A DNA stretch of 64,000 bases from Planctomycetota bacterium. GTDB lineage: Bacteria; Planctomycetota; PUPC01; JACPCR01. The notes under the pieces were generated by a model. The model was given only the letters and a program-made list of their open reading frames with translations, was not told where the DNA came from and ran no database searches. Numbering within the stretch: the stretch's first letter is position 1; each line of letters starts with the position of its first letter. The DNA lies in assembly GCA_016179685.1 (NCBI GenBank), contig JACPCR010000067.1:1-64000 (forward strand). The letters are read 5' to 3'. The position numbers and the translations under genes are program-made. Positions 1 through 8,335 of this stretch are shown here, piece by piece.

Positions 1-14
1 GCGAAAACTTCTGT

Positions 15-130
15 CGTCCCTACGGGACTCTTGTGGTTGATGCGCTTTCCCTTCCCAGGGCTGCGTTCGCCTTCGCGGGGCTTCGGCGAACTTGTGCCCC
101 GGGCTAATGTCGGACGTCCCTACGGGACTC
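15..130. repeat. Direct repeat pair, 16 bp
   Basis: The sequence CGTCCCTACGGGACTC occurs at 15-30 and again at 115-130, exactly 100 bp apart. The unit is partly palindromic (GTCCC-TAC-GGGAC). Related CCCTNCGGGA-type sequence recurs near 29.8, 30.06, 52.6 and 59.4 kb, so this is probably part of a dispersed intergenic repeat. It lies just before, and possibly overlaps, the uncertain 5' end of the first gene. Confidence 0.6.
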
Positions 131-147
131 ACAGAAACAGGCCTCCG

Positions 148-3100
148 GTGACGATCACGAAGCAGTTATACGAGCACGGAAGAGCACCCGCACTGCCGTG
201 CGCGTGCGCGAAACTGGGCCTTTGGCTCGGGTTCGCCGCAGCTTGCTGCCTGCCTGCCCGCGTCGTCACCGGGGACGGAGATGCGGAAACGCCGTGGCCG
301 CTCCTGCCGCTCACGGCGGACGATGTGGATTTCGAGTCCTGCCTGGCGCTGGTGGACGGCCAGCCCGTATCCGGCGACGCCAAGGCTGGCATATTGGCGA
401 CGCTCGGTCTTCGCGGCGGCGAGCCCTGGTCGGCCGGCCGAGGCGGCCAGAAGTCACGCTACGATTACGTGCTGGCATTCAAGAGACCGGTGGGGGTCGG
501 TTCGGTCCTCTGCGAGCATAACGGTGGGACGCTCAGATTCCTCGAAAAGGACGCGCCCTTCCCGCCCGACGTGTCGCGCGCGGAACTCTGGCACGAGGTG
601 AGCCTGCCCTTCACTCAGTCCGGATGGCGGCTCGGCACGTTGCCCCCGGCCACCTCGACTCGCGCCTTCCTCTTCAGCGTCGAGAAGGGCTGGTGGGAGA
701 AGTGGTCGTCGTTCTCCCTGCTGCGCCTGTTTTCCCCGAGGCTTCACAACATCGTCCCCGACGGGCTGGCGAACGGCGAAGCGGAATATATCTCCTACGC
801 CGACCTGCGTCCGCCCATCTTCTACGTGGCGTCGAACATCACCCGCGGCTGGGGCACGTGGCAAAGCCACGGGCCCGACCAGGAACGCCGCATCCGAAGG
901 CCGCCCGTGACCGATATCGATCCCACCTGGTTCGTGCTCTCGTGGGACGAGCCCCCAACGGTCTGCGGCCTGCTCCTCCGGAGCAATTTCAGGAAGTTCC
1001 ACCTTTTCTCTTACCGCGGGCCCGATGGGGTCAATCCCGCCGTCGCACCCGACAGGGACTGGAAGGCCATGAAATACAGCGCCCGGGGGGACGGCCGCGC
1101 CCGCTGGCTGACCTTCGCGCCGGTCACGACACGCGGATTCAAGTTCCTCGGGGTTGATGCGGAGGGACCCTACGGGATGGTCGAAGGGCTGCACGCCTAT
1201 GTGGACCTGAAAGGCGCGGCCGTGCCGCCCGGCCGTCCTGCGGGCAGCGATCCGGAATTCAAAATCCGGTTGACCCTTCCGGGCGACGGGCTGTTTTCCA
1301 TGGCCATCGACGGGCCGGACGGACGCCGTGTCCGGAACGCGGTGTCCCGCGAGGACCGGAAAGGGGGTCCGTGCGAGCAGAGCTGGGACCTCAAGGACGA
1401 GGCTGGCCGGTTCGTCCAGCCGGCCACGTACCGGTGGAAGGCGGTCTGGCATCCGGGCCTGCGGCTTCGGTATGAGATGACGCCCTATCCCAACGTCGAG
1501 ATGAATGCGCCGGAGAATGCGCCCTGGCTTCAGGGCGCCGCCGGTCCGGGCGGATGGCTCGCGGACCATTCGACGCCGAGCGCAGGCTGTGCCGCGGGCG
1601 ATCGGGTCTTTTTCAGCGCCCCGTGCGCCGAGAGCGGCGTCGCTTTGATCGAATGCGATCTTCGGGGCCGGAAGCTTTGGGGTCACCACAACCTCATGCC
1701 ATGGGTCGGCCCCTCGATTCTGGCCTCCGACGGCCAGGCTCTCTACGCCGCTCCGTGGACCTCCGCCAGCGGCACGGACATCGTCTGGCGCTTCACCCTG
1801 CCGGAAAAGAGGCTCGACACGCTGCTGCACGCCGGTCCGACGCCGACGCGTTTCCGCGGCATCCGCGGCCTGGCCGCACGCGGCGGCAAGCTCTTCCTCT
1901 CCATCCAGGCCGGCCAGCCCTCGATATTCGAGGACGCCGCTACGGCCAGTGACGCGGACCTCGACCATTGCGAGCCGCGCTACGGCGCCCCACGGCCCAG
2001 CCATAGGCCCGATAACCCGGACCCGCGGTCCGATTTCCTCCGCTTGTTCCGCCTGGCCGGAACGCCGCCGGGCTGCCATGGCCTGACGGAACTGGAAACC
2101 GTCCGGGAGAATGCCCCGAGGCAACATATCGTCCTGGCCTTCCAGAAGCCCGTCTCGATCGGAAGCCTCGTCTTCCCGCTGCCGGAAACGGAAGGGCTCT
2201 TCATGCACATCAGCGTGTTGAAGCCGCAGGCCAGGCTTCCACCGGCATCCAGCCGGGAGAGCGACTGGCAGCGAATCTGGAAAGGCGGAGGGAAAGGATG
2301 GACGGTCGTTCCCGCTCCCGAGAAGACCCAGACTCGTGCCATCCGGCTGAGCTTCGATCACGGCCTGGACGAGCTGGAGGAGGTTTCGGCGGAGGAGAAG
2401 GAGGAAAAGGAAGGGGAAGGCGGACTCGATGTCCCGGCGAAGGAATCCCTGGAATTTGCCACGAGCCAGGAGGCCTGGAAAGCCCGGCTGGAAGGCATGA
2501 GGATTCTGCGAGGGCGCTTCGCCAACCTCTTTCCATCGTGCAGGGTCAGGGTCGACTCCGGGACCCTCACGCCGGAGGGCGAATGGGATGCGCAGCGCGA
2601 CAAGCCGCTCACCACGGCCGATCCAGGCATCTACCTGATGGAGTGGGATGCTCCGCAGTCGATTGCGGGACTGGCGATCAAGGAAATCGACGGCCGCACC
2701 ACGGAGATTGACGCGTGGGTGGGAGCCGGCGACCCGGTCCTGAAAGGCGATGCGGGCTGGGAAAAGGTCTCTACCTATGAACAGCCCCTGCGCTATTACT
2801 ACCAGCCGGATGCGAACCACAACAGCTCGGCCCGTTACCTGGACGGCATGGTCGATTTTGGACGCGAGGTCAGGACTCGCGCCCTGCGGCTGCGCGTCGT
2901 GCAGCAGTGGCTGTGGAAGGAGGAGGACCGGGCGGGCTGCGTGGGCGTGCGCCGGGACCGCGGCGGCGAAACGCTCGATCCGGCGCGTTGCCGCGTCTAC
3001 GGCGTCGCGGCGCTGCAACACCTCGGCGGCGGCGCTGCCGCCGACCCCCTCACGACGGACCGCCTGGAAGTGTACGACATCGAGAGCCGGAAGATCGTTC

Positions 3101-5436
3101 AGGAAATTCCCATGGATCGGCCGGGCAACCTGGCCTTCAGCCCCGACGGCGTGCTCTGGGCCGCTTCCAGCGGGAAAATCGTCCGGGTGGACCTCGACGC
3201 CGGGTCGCCCACGCCTCTGGCCATCGACGTGAGGCAGCCGGGGGACTTCGCTTTCGACAGCAGCGGCAACCTGTTCCTCTTCGATGGCGCGCCGGACCAG
3301 CGCCTCATCAAGGTCTACCACCCCTCCGGCACCCTGATCCGGAACATCGGCACGCCGGGCGGACGCGCCGTGGGCGCCCACGACCCCACCCGGTTCGGCT
3401 CGGTCTGCGACGTGACCCTGGATGCCCAGAACCAGCTCTGGGTGGTCGAAAACGACTGGTTTCCCAAGCGCATCACCCTCTGGACCGCAGAGGGAAAGCT
3501 CCGGGCCGAGTTCTTCGGCAATACCGGCTACGGAGGCGGCGGATGCCTCAACCCATACGACAAGTCGAGCCTGTTCTACGGCCCGCTCGAGTTCGCACTC
3601 GACTGGAACACCGGCGACACCCGCCTGAAAAATATCACCTGGATGGGTAATTCCCCTGCCGGAGAGGTCCCTATCAGACTCCGTGACCGACTCTATTTCG
3701 TCACTCGCCCGCTCTTCTTGAGCCAGGCCGTGGGCGTCGTTTACCTCTATCAGAAGGATCGCCTGCAGCGCGTTGCCGCAGTCGGCCGGGCCGGAAACTT
3801 CGAGCCGCTTCGCACCTCGTCTATCCTCGAGAAGCTGGGCAGGACGCCCCTCGGAAACGCGGCCTTCGCCTGGTCGGACCGGAATGGCGACGAGAATCCC
3901 CAGCCTGGCGAAGTTGAATTCTTCGAGTCAGGCCGGCGCGACGGCGCCGTCAGTCGATTTGAGGATTCACTATCCATTGATTCAGGCGCATATCGCTACG
4001 AGGTGAAAGAGATTCTTGTGTCCGGTGTGCCGATTTATGAGCGTATAAAGAAATCTTTCTCCGACGGCGCAATGAAATTGTCAAATGGACGATTTTTTGT
4101 AATAGGAAATGAGCACCAGATGGCCGAACTGGATGCCGGCGGCAATCCAATCTGGACGCATCCGACGGAGGGCTGGGGTGTGCACGCTCTCTATTCCGCA
4201 CGTCCCTGGTTTTCTGGCCAGACGGTAGCGCAGTTTGGCATTGTGGGGCACGAGACAGCGGCCGCGGGCGACCTGGGCGAGTTTCTGGTCACCCACGGCA
4301 ACAGCGGGGTGTGGCACATCTGGACGGCGGACGGACTTCTGGCGGGTCGTATTTTTCGGGACATGCGCGGGCCCGGGGCTCGGCCGTGGAGCATGGCCGA
4401 GCATGCGAGGGGAATGGATTTGAGCGATGTCACGGCCGGGCAAGAGCACTTCAACGGATACTTCTGCCGCACCCGCGAGGACAACCGGTATTATGTCGTG
4501 GCCGGGCACAACCACGCCAGCGTTGTGGAGGTCGAGGGCCTGGACCAGTTCAGGCGCCTGGGGGACGAGCTGAAGGTGTCGGCGCAGGACGTCCAGTCGG
4601 CCATCGAATGGGATCGGAAGAAACAAGCGCGGAAGATTTACGAGACGGCGAAGCTCATCGAATGCCGGCCGGTCCGAAACTCCATCACGCTTGACGGGAG
4701 CGGCAGCGAATGGGACTTCGAGAGCGCGCGGCTTGCTGGCCGTGATGTTTCCCTGGCACTGGCGTACGACAATGACGCCCTTTACCTCTGTTTCGAGGTC
4801 TCCGGCTGCGGCCCCCTGCGCAATGCGGGCAACGACTGGAGAAGGCTATTCAAGACCGGCGCAGCCGTAGACTTGCAGATTGGCGTCGATCCGGGTGCGC
4901 CGGCGGCGCGCACGGACCCCGCGCCGGGCGACGTGCGTCTCCTCATGACGCTGATGGGGGACCGGCCGACCGCTGTCCTGTATCAGCCGGTCTATCCCCG
5001 AGCGAAACCGGAGGATTCCTGGGAAGCGCGCACTCTGGTGTTTCAGGCGAAATTCGACCGCGTGGTCTTGACGCCGGAAGTTCGGCTCGCCGCGAGGGGC
5101 CATGAGCACGGCTATACGTTGGAAGCGGCGATTCCTCTCGGGGTCCTCGGCCTCACTCCTCGGCCCGATCTGACCCTCAAGATGGACTGGGGCATTCTGG
5201 TGAGCGGTCCGGACGGAACGGAAGTTCTTCAGCGCCTCTACTGGTCGAATCCCCAGACGAGCATTGTGTCCGACGAGGCCGCGGAAGCGACGCTGCATCC
5301 AGAGCTTTGGGGCACGGTGAAATTCCGCGGCCGGAGCGACAAGGAAGCCGCGCCGGAGTTGGACCTGCAGAAAAAGACGGAGACCGGAGATGCTTCCGAC
5401 GAGGTCGAGGACGTGGAGATGGAAGAGGGAGAGTAA
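148..5436 (+). CDS. Giant secreted beta-propeller protein with C-terminal CBM9-like domain
   Basis: The frame is open from position 31, but the first part is repeat-like. I chose GTG 148 because it gives a basic stretch followed by a hydrophobic segment (LGLWLGFAAACCLPA) that looks like a signal peptide; no good ribosome site is visible. About 1760 residues follow. Near nt 1258-1480 there is a FlgD-like Ig segment (GPDGRRVRNAV ... SWDLKDEAGRFV). Around nt 3060-3500 there are NHL/propeller-type repeats (NLAFSPDGVLWAASSGK, FAFDSSGNLFLFDG). From about nt 4650 to 5330 a CBM9-like domain starts at ITLDGSGSEWDFESARLAG. The C-terminus is acidic. The protein probably acts outside the cytoplasm, possibly on carbohydrate, but I see no catalytic motif. 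A palindromic element at 171-204 lies inside the proposed start region, which makes the start doubtful. Confidence 0.75.
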   Translation: MTITKQLYEHGRAPALPCACAKLGLWLGFAAACCLPARVVTGDGDAETPWPLLPLTADDVDFESCLALVDGQPVSGDAKAGILATLGLRGGEPWSAGRGGQKSRYDYVLAFKRPVGVGSVLCEHNGGTLRFLEKDAPFPPDVSRAELWHEVSLPFTQSGWRLGTLPPATSTRAFLFSVEKGWWEKWSSFSLLRLFSPRLHNIVPDGLANGEAEYISYADLRPPIFYVASNITRGWGTWQSHGPDQERRIRRPPVTDIDPTWFVLSWDEPPTVCGLLLRSNFRKFHLFSYRGPDGVNPAVAPDRDWKAMKYSARGDGRARWLTFAPVTTRGFKFLGVDAEGPYGMVEGLHAYVDLKGAAVPPGRPAGSDPEFKIRLTLPGDGLFSMAIDGPDGRRVRNAVSREDRKGGPCEQSWDLKDEAGRFVQPATYRWKAVWHPGLRLRYEMTPYPNVEMNAPENAPWLQGAAGPGGWLADHSTPSAGCAAGDRVFFSAPCAESGVALIECDLRGRKLWGHHNLMPWVGPSILASDGQALYAAPWTSASGTDIVWRFTLPEKRLDTLLHAGPTPTRFRGIRGLAARGGKLFLSIQAGQPSIFEDAATASDADLDHCEPRYGAPRPSHRPDNPDPRSDFLRLFRLAGTPPGCHGLTELETVRENAPRQHIVLAFQKPVSIGSLVFPLPETEGLFMHISVLKPQARLPPASSRESDWQRIWKGGGKGWTVVPAPEKTQTRAIRLSFDHGLDELEEVSAEEKEEKEGEGGLDVPAKESLEFATSQEAWKARLEGMRILRGRFANLFPSCRVRVDSGTLTPEGEWDAQRDKPLTTADPGIYLMEWDAPQSIAGLAIKEIDGRTTEIDAWVGAGDPVLKGDAGWEKVSTYEQPLRYYYQPDANHNSSARYLDGMVDFGREVRTRALRLRVVQQWLWKEEDRAGCVGVRRDRGGETLDPARCRVYGVAALQHLGGGAAADPLTTDRLEVYDIESRKIVQEIPMDRPGNLAFSPDGVLWAASSGKIVRVDLDAGSPTPLAIDVRQPGDFAFDSSGNLFLFDGAPDQRLIKVYHPSGTLIRNIGTPGGRAVGAHDPTRFGSVCDVTLDAQNQLWVVENDWFPKRITLWTAEGKLRAEFFGNTGYGGGGCLNPYDKSSLFYGPLEFALDWNTGDTRLKNITWMGNSPAGEVPIRLRDRLYFVTRPLFLSQAVGVVYLYQKDRLQRVAAVGRAGNFEPLRTSSILEKLGRTPLGNAAFAWSDRNGDENPQPGEVEFFESGRRDGAVSRFEDSLSIDSGAYRYEVKEILVSGVPIYERIKKSFSDGAMKLSNGRFFVIGNEHQMAELDAGGNPIWTHPTEGWGVHALYSARPWFSGQTVAQFGIVGHETAAAGDLGEFLVTHGNSGVWHIWTADGLLAGRIFRDMRGPGARPWSMAEHARGMDLSDVTAGQEHFNGYFCRTREDNRYYVVAGHNHASVVEVEGLDQFRRLGDELKVSAQDVQSAIEWDRKKQARKIYETAKLIECRPVRNSITLDGSGSEWDFESARLAGRDVSLALAYDNDALYLCFEVSGCGPLRNAGNDWRRLFKTGAAVDLQIGVDPGAPAARTDPAPGDVRLLMTLMGDRPTAVLYQPVYPRAKPEDSWEARTLVFQAKFDRVVLTPEVRLAARGHEHGYTLEAAIPLGVLGLTPRPDLTLKMDWGILVSGPDGTEVLQRLYWSNPQTSIVSDEAAEATLHPELWGTVKFRGRSDKEAAPELDLQKKTETGDASDEVEDVEMEEGE
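171..204. repeat. GAAGTGC-type palindromic element, copy 1 (degenerate)
   Basis: The left arm 171-185 and right arm 190-204 pair at 12 of 15 positions around the loop ACCC (186-189). The loop-proximal part (GCACGGAAGAGC / GCACTGCCGTGC) resembles the core shared with the other copies. It falls at the 5' end of the giant secreted gene. Confidence 0.5.
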
Positions 5437-5521
5437 GGAGGCTCACGCGATGCCACAGTTGGCATTCTTTTTGACATCTTCCTCCCTGTCGGAATTTGCA
5501 GGAAGTGGCGAGACAGCGTGA

Positions 5522-5845
5522 TGGGTTTCGCTCTTGAACGAGCCCGATCTGTATATCTGCCCCAGCACGCTGGACGATAACGACGTGGGCGGACGTTTGG
5601 GGCGAAAGTTCACGCCCATGTCGCCGACGGATGTGTCCTGTGCCGGTCGGAACGGTATCCGGGGTGCCTTTAGAGTGGACAAGATGCCCACGTCAACCGT
5701 CATGCTGTCGGACGACAACGACGACGCGGAGAACCATGACGACGGCATCAACGTGCTCTTCTTCGACGGTCACGTGGACTTCACCTCGCAGGTGAGGTCG
5801 TCTGACGTGGGCCGGAACAAGCCGGTGGACATGATTCGTAACTAA
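5522..5845 (+). pseudogene. C-terminal fragment of an H-X9-DG pilin-type protein
   Basis: The open stretch encodes about 105 residues with the typical C-terminal signature of prepilin-type H-X9-DG proteins: LYICPST near the start and INVLFFDGHVDF near the end, with an Asp-rich segment between. No ATG opens this frame: a stop sits at 5519-5521, and a TTG at 5534 is the only in-frame start-like codon. The N-terminal methylation motif and pilin helix found in intact members are absent. I read it as the decayed 3' end of a larger gene. It could still be translated from TTG as a short protein, but I see no ribosome site. Confidence 0.6.
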
Positions 5846-6070
5846 CCGAAATTCAGGCCCGACACCCGGCGAACGTAGGCGAAGCCCTTCCGGGTTTCGC
5901 CGAAGCGCTGACGCGCTTCGCTACGAAAACTCGTGAAGTGCTGAATCATCATCGATGATGAAATCGGGCGGGCCCACCTCCCCGAACTTATTGAGAAGTT
6001 GCCTCGATATTCCATAAGTGACTAATTCACAAATGGTTAAATCGGGATGACTCTTGAATTTCGCCTCCCT

Positions 6071-6108
6071 CCCGCAGGGATCCCGATGCAAAGCGGGACC
6101 CCTGCGGG
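6071..6108. repeat. GC-rich inverted repeat
   Basis: Arms 6071-6085 and 6094-6108 (CCCGCAGGGATCCCG against CGGGACCCCTGCGGG) pair at 14 of 15 positions around an 8-nt loop. No T-tract follows, so it is not a classical terminator. It directly abuts the palindromic element that starts at 6111. Confidence 0.7.
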
Positions 6109-6110
6109 GG

Positions 6111-6170
6111 TCCGGTTAGTACACGTGTAAGGAAGTGCGGGTGCAATTCCTTACACGTGTACTAACCGGA
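6111..6170. repeat. GAAGTGC-type palindromic element, copy 2 (longest)
   Basis: The left arm 6111-6138 and right arm 6143-6170 pair at 27 of 28 positions around the loop GGGT. The loop-proximal core is AAGGAAGTGC / GCAATTCCTT. The outer stem contains TTAGTACACGTG and its complement. It stands alone between the pilin-like fragment and the propeller gene. Confidence 0.85.
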
Positions 6171-6634
6171 TGGCCTGATGACTGCGGAGGTTCTTGCGCG
6201 AGGCGCGGCCATGACCATTGTGAACCCAATCCCGGGCCAGGAGAGCCGAAACAGCGACTTTCTGCTCGAGAACGGTTCGGCAATCAAGATGAGCAATCTG
6301 GACACGCTGTCCTGCAAACTCGGCCAGGTTCTGGCGTCAATGCCGGGGACGGCTTCAGCGAGCGGTGTACGGCGGAGTCAAAGAATCTGAGACATGAGTA
6401 CCATTCCAGCCTCAACGATTCCGAGAGGTACCAACTACAAACTCAAGTCGCGACTGGTGTGAATTTTGCTTCTCTAGCGGTAAGATTTTTAGACCCAATC
6501 TTATATAACCTGCCATTCCTTAAGTGGTTAAATTGAAACCTCGCTTCGGCTTCGCCTTGCTTTCGGCACGTACGCCTCCCCGGACGCTGATTGAGGGTTT
6601 CCCACGCCGCCAACATCGCCTGCCTAGGCTGGAC

Positions 6635-8335
6635 ATGGTGCGCAGGATATGCGGCATGCTCGCGAGATGCCCCGGTGGGCGCATCGGTCTAGGCTGGCCT
6701 CATGTTCTTCTCATCCTTCTCTTGCCCGGAGGAATCGGCGCAGAGGAGTGGTATCCTCCTTTCCTGGCGAGGACCATGGCTGAGATACCTCCGTCTACTG
6801 TGATAGGCGGTGGCCTCGTGTGCAGCGCCGAGGGCGGCAGCCTCGCTTTTCCCGTCTGTAGCGGCAACCGATGGGCGGTCCAGATCAACGATGACCGTGG
6901 CCGCTGGTTCGACCAGGTGGGCCCGCCTTTCATCACTCCTGATGGGTCCGCCATCCTCTACACGGCCAGAGAGGGCGGCCGGGAATTCCTGCTCCGGAAT
7001 CATATCCGCCTCGAGGCCCACCTCGATGCTAAGCCCGATGAAAGTCTGGCCTTCGAGAGGATTGACCGCTTTGCGGCGGGTCCGGATTCGAGGGTCGCCT
7101 ACGTCGCATCTCGAGGCGAAACGACTGACCTCGTCATCGACCGGACCGCCTACCCCCTGGGTGCTTCGGAACGGGTCAAGGACCTCTGGTTCGACCCTGT
7201 GACAGGGGCGGTGGTGTGCCTGACGGAAGATTCGAAGGCGCTTCCGCACATTTACCTGGAAGGCCGTGAGGACACCAACTACCAGAAGATCGGCGCGGAG
7301 GGCCGGGTGATCATGGCCGCCAACCGGGCGGGGAAGGCCGTTTATGTCGTCCGGGCCGGGCCGGGAGAGTCCGATTTTGTCCTTGCTGACGGGGTCAAGC
7401 AGGAATGGGACAGCGTCCGGCCCGTGGAGGGCAGCGAGTCATCGCTGGTCTATGGCGGCCGCCGAGGAAACGAGGTGTTTCGCTGCGCGGTGGACCTGGC
7501 GGCCCTCGGCAGCGAGGAGACGCGGCTGCTGGAGCTTCCCGAAGGCAGCGAGCAATGGACCCTGGACCGTAGCGGCCTCAACGTGGCTTACCTGGCCAAC
7601 GAGGACGGGAAGAACCGCCTGGTCATTCAGGGGCCGGACTTTGACGTTCGGGACCCCGGATTCGATCTCGTCGAGATGGAATCCGTGATCCTTTCTCCGG
7701 ATACCCGGACTTATGCCTACCGCGCCCTGGACGGGAACGAGCTCGTCGTGGTCAAGGGCAAGAGGGGCAAGCCCTGGGATCACGTCTCCCAGATTCAGAT
7801 CAGCCCCGCTGGGATCGCGGCCTACAAGGCCGAGCGAGGCGCTTCGAAGTTTGTGGTAGCGGACGGCAAGGTGGGTCCGGCCTTCGAGGAGATCACCGAC
7901 CTCGGATTCGCCCCGGATTTCCGGACGGTTTATTACAAGGGCGTCCGCCGGGACAAGACCTTTCTGGTCGTCGGGGACCAGGCGACCACGAAAAGAGGCT
8001 TCGACGAGGTGAAGCTTCCGGGCTTCTCGAACGATGCGAAGGTCTGGGCCACCCGCGTGCGCGAGGGCGACTCCTGGCTCGTCGTGGTCAACGGGAAGCG
8101 GGGAGAGCTTTTTCCCGGGGTCGAGCCTCCCATGGTGAGCCCCGGCGGCGGCCTCGTGGCCTACGCGGCTCATACCCCCTCCGGCGACGTCCTCGTCCTC
8201 AACGAAAGGAAACGGGAGGCCGGCGACTGGATTTTCACCTTCCCCTGGTTCAGCCCCGACGAGGACAAGCTGGCGGTGGGCGTCCTCCAGGGATGCCGGT
8301 TTTCCTGGAAAGTTGTGGAGGAGGCCAACCCATGA
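6635..8335 (+). CDS. Secreted WD40/PD40-like beta-propeller protein
   Basis: The product is about 566 residues. ATG 6635 was chosen because it is followed by basic residues and a hydrophobic stretch (WPHVLLILLLPGGIGA) that looks like a signal peptide; the frame is open further upstream but encodes nothing recognisable. The rest is a series of short repeats of the kind seen in TolB/PD40 propellers, such as FITPDGSAILYTAREGGREF, VILSPDTRTYAYRALDGNEL and FPWFSPDEDKLAVGV. No catalytic motif is visible. The stop overlaps the next start as ATGA (8332-8335), so the two are translationally coupled and probably work together in the envelope. Exact function unknown. Confidence 0.75.
   Translation: MVRRICGMLARCPGGRIGLGWPHVLLILLLPGGIGAEEWYPPFLARTMAEIPPSTVIGGGLVCSAEGGSLAFPVCSGNRWAVQINDDRGRWFDQVGPPFITPDGSAILYTAREGGREFLLRNHIRLEAHLDAKPDESLAFERIDRFAAGPDSRVAYVASRGETTDLVIDRTAYPLGASERVKDLWFDPVTGAVVCLTEDSKALPHIYLEGREDTNYQKIGAEGRVIMAANRAGKAVYVVRAGPGESDFVLADGVKQEWDSVRPVEGSESSLVYGGRRGNEVFRCAVDLAALGSEETRLLELPEGSEQWTLDRSGLNVAYLANEDGKNRLVIQGPDFDVRDPGFDLVEMESVILSPDTRTYAYRALDGNELVVVKGKRGKPWDHVSQIQISPAGIAAYKAERGASKFVVADGKVGPAFEEITDLGFAPDFRTVYYKGVRRDKTFLVVGDQATTKRGFDEVKLPGFSNDAKVWATRVREGDSWLVVVNGKRGELFPGVEPPMVSPGGGLVAYAAHTPSGDVLVLNERKREAGDWIFTFPWFSPDEDKLAVGVLQGCRFSWKVVEEANP

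Larger units (their letters stand above)
5846..6634. other. Long intergenic region with hairpins
   Basis: No convincing gene lies here. The open frame over roughly 6135-6536 has no recognisable motif and begins inside a palindrome. The region holds a GC-rich hairpin (6071-6108), a long palindromic element (6111-6170), and a hairpin-like stretch near 5907-5925 (CGAAGCG-CTGA-CGCGCTTCG). The part around 6410-6530 is less GC-rich than its surroundings. Confidence 0.6.

Noticed and set aside
454..3381. Minus-strand open frame of 975 codons
   Set aside because: It is a shadow of the giant plus-strand gene: the plus frame has propeller and CBM9-like motifs, while the minus translation is low-complexity Arg/Gly/Ala-rich.
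6135..6536. Open frame of 133 codons in the intergenic region
   Set aside because: It starts inside a palindrome, has no ribosome site and no protein-like pattern.
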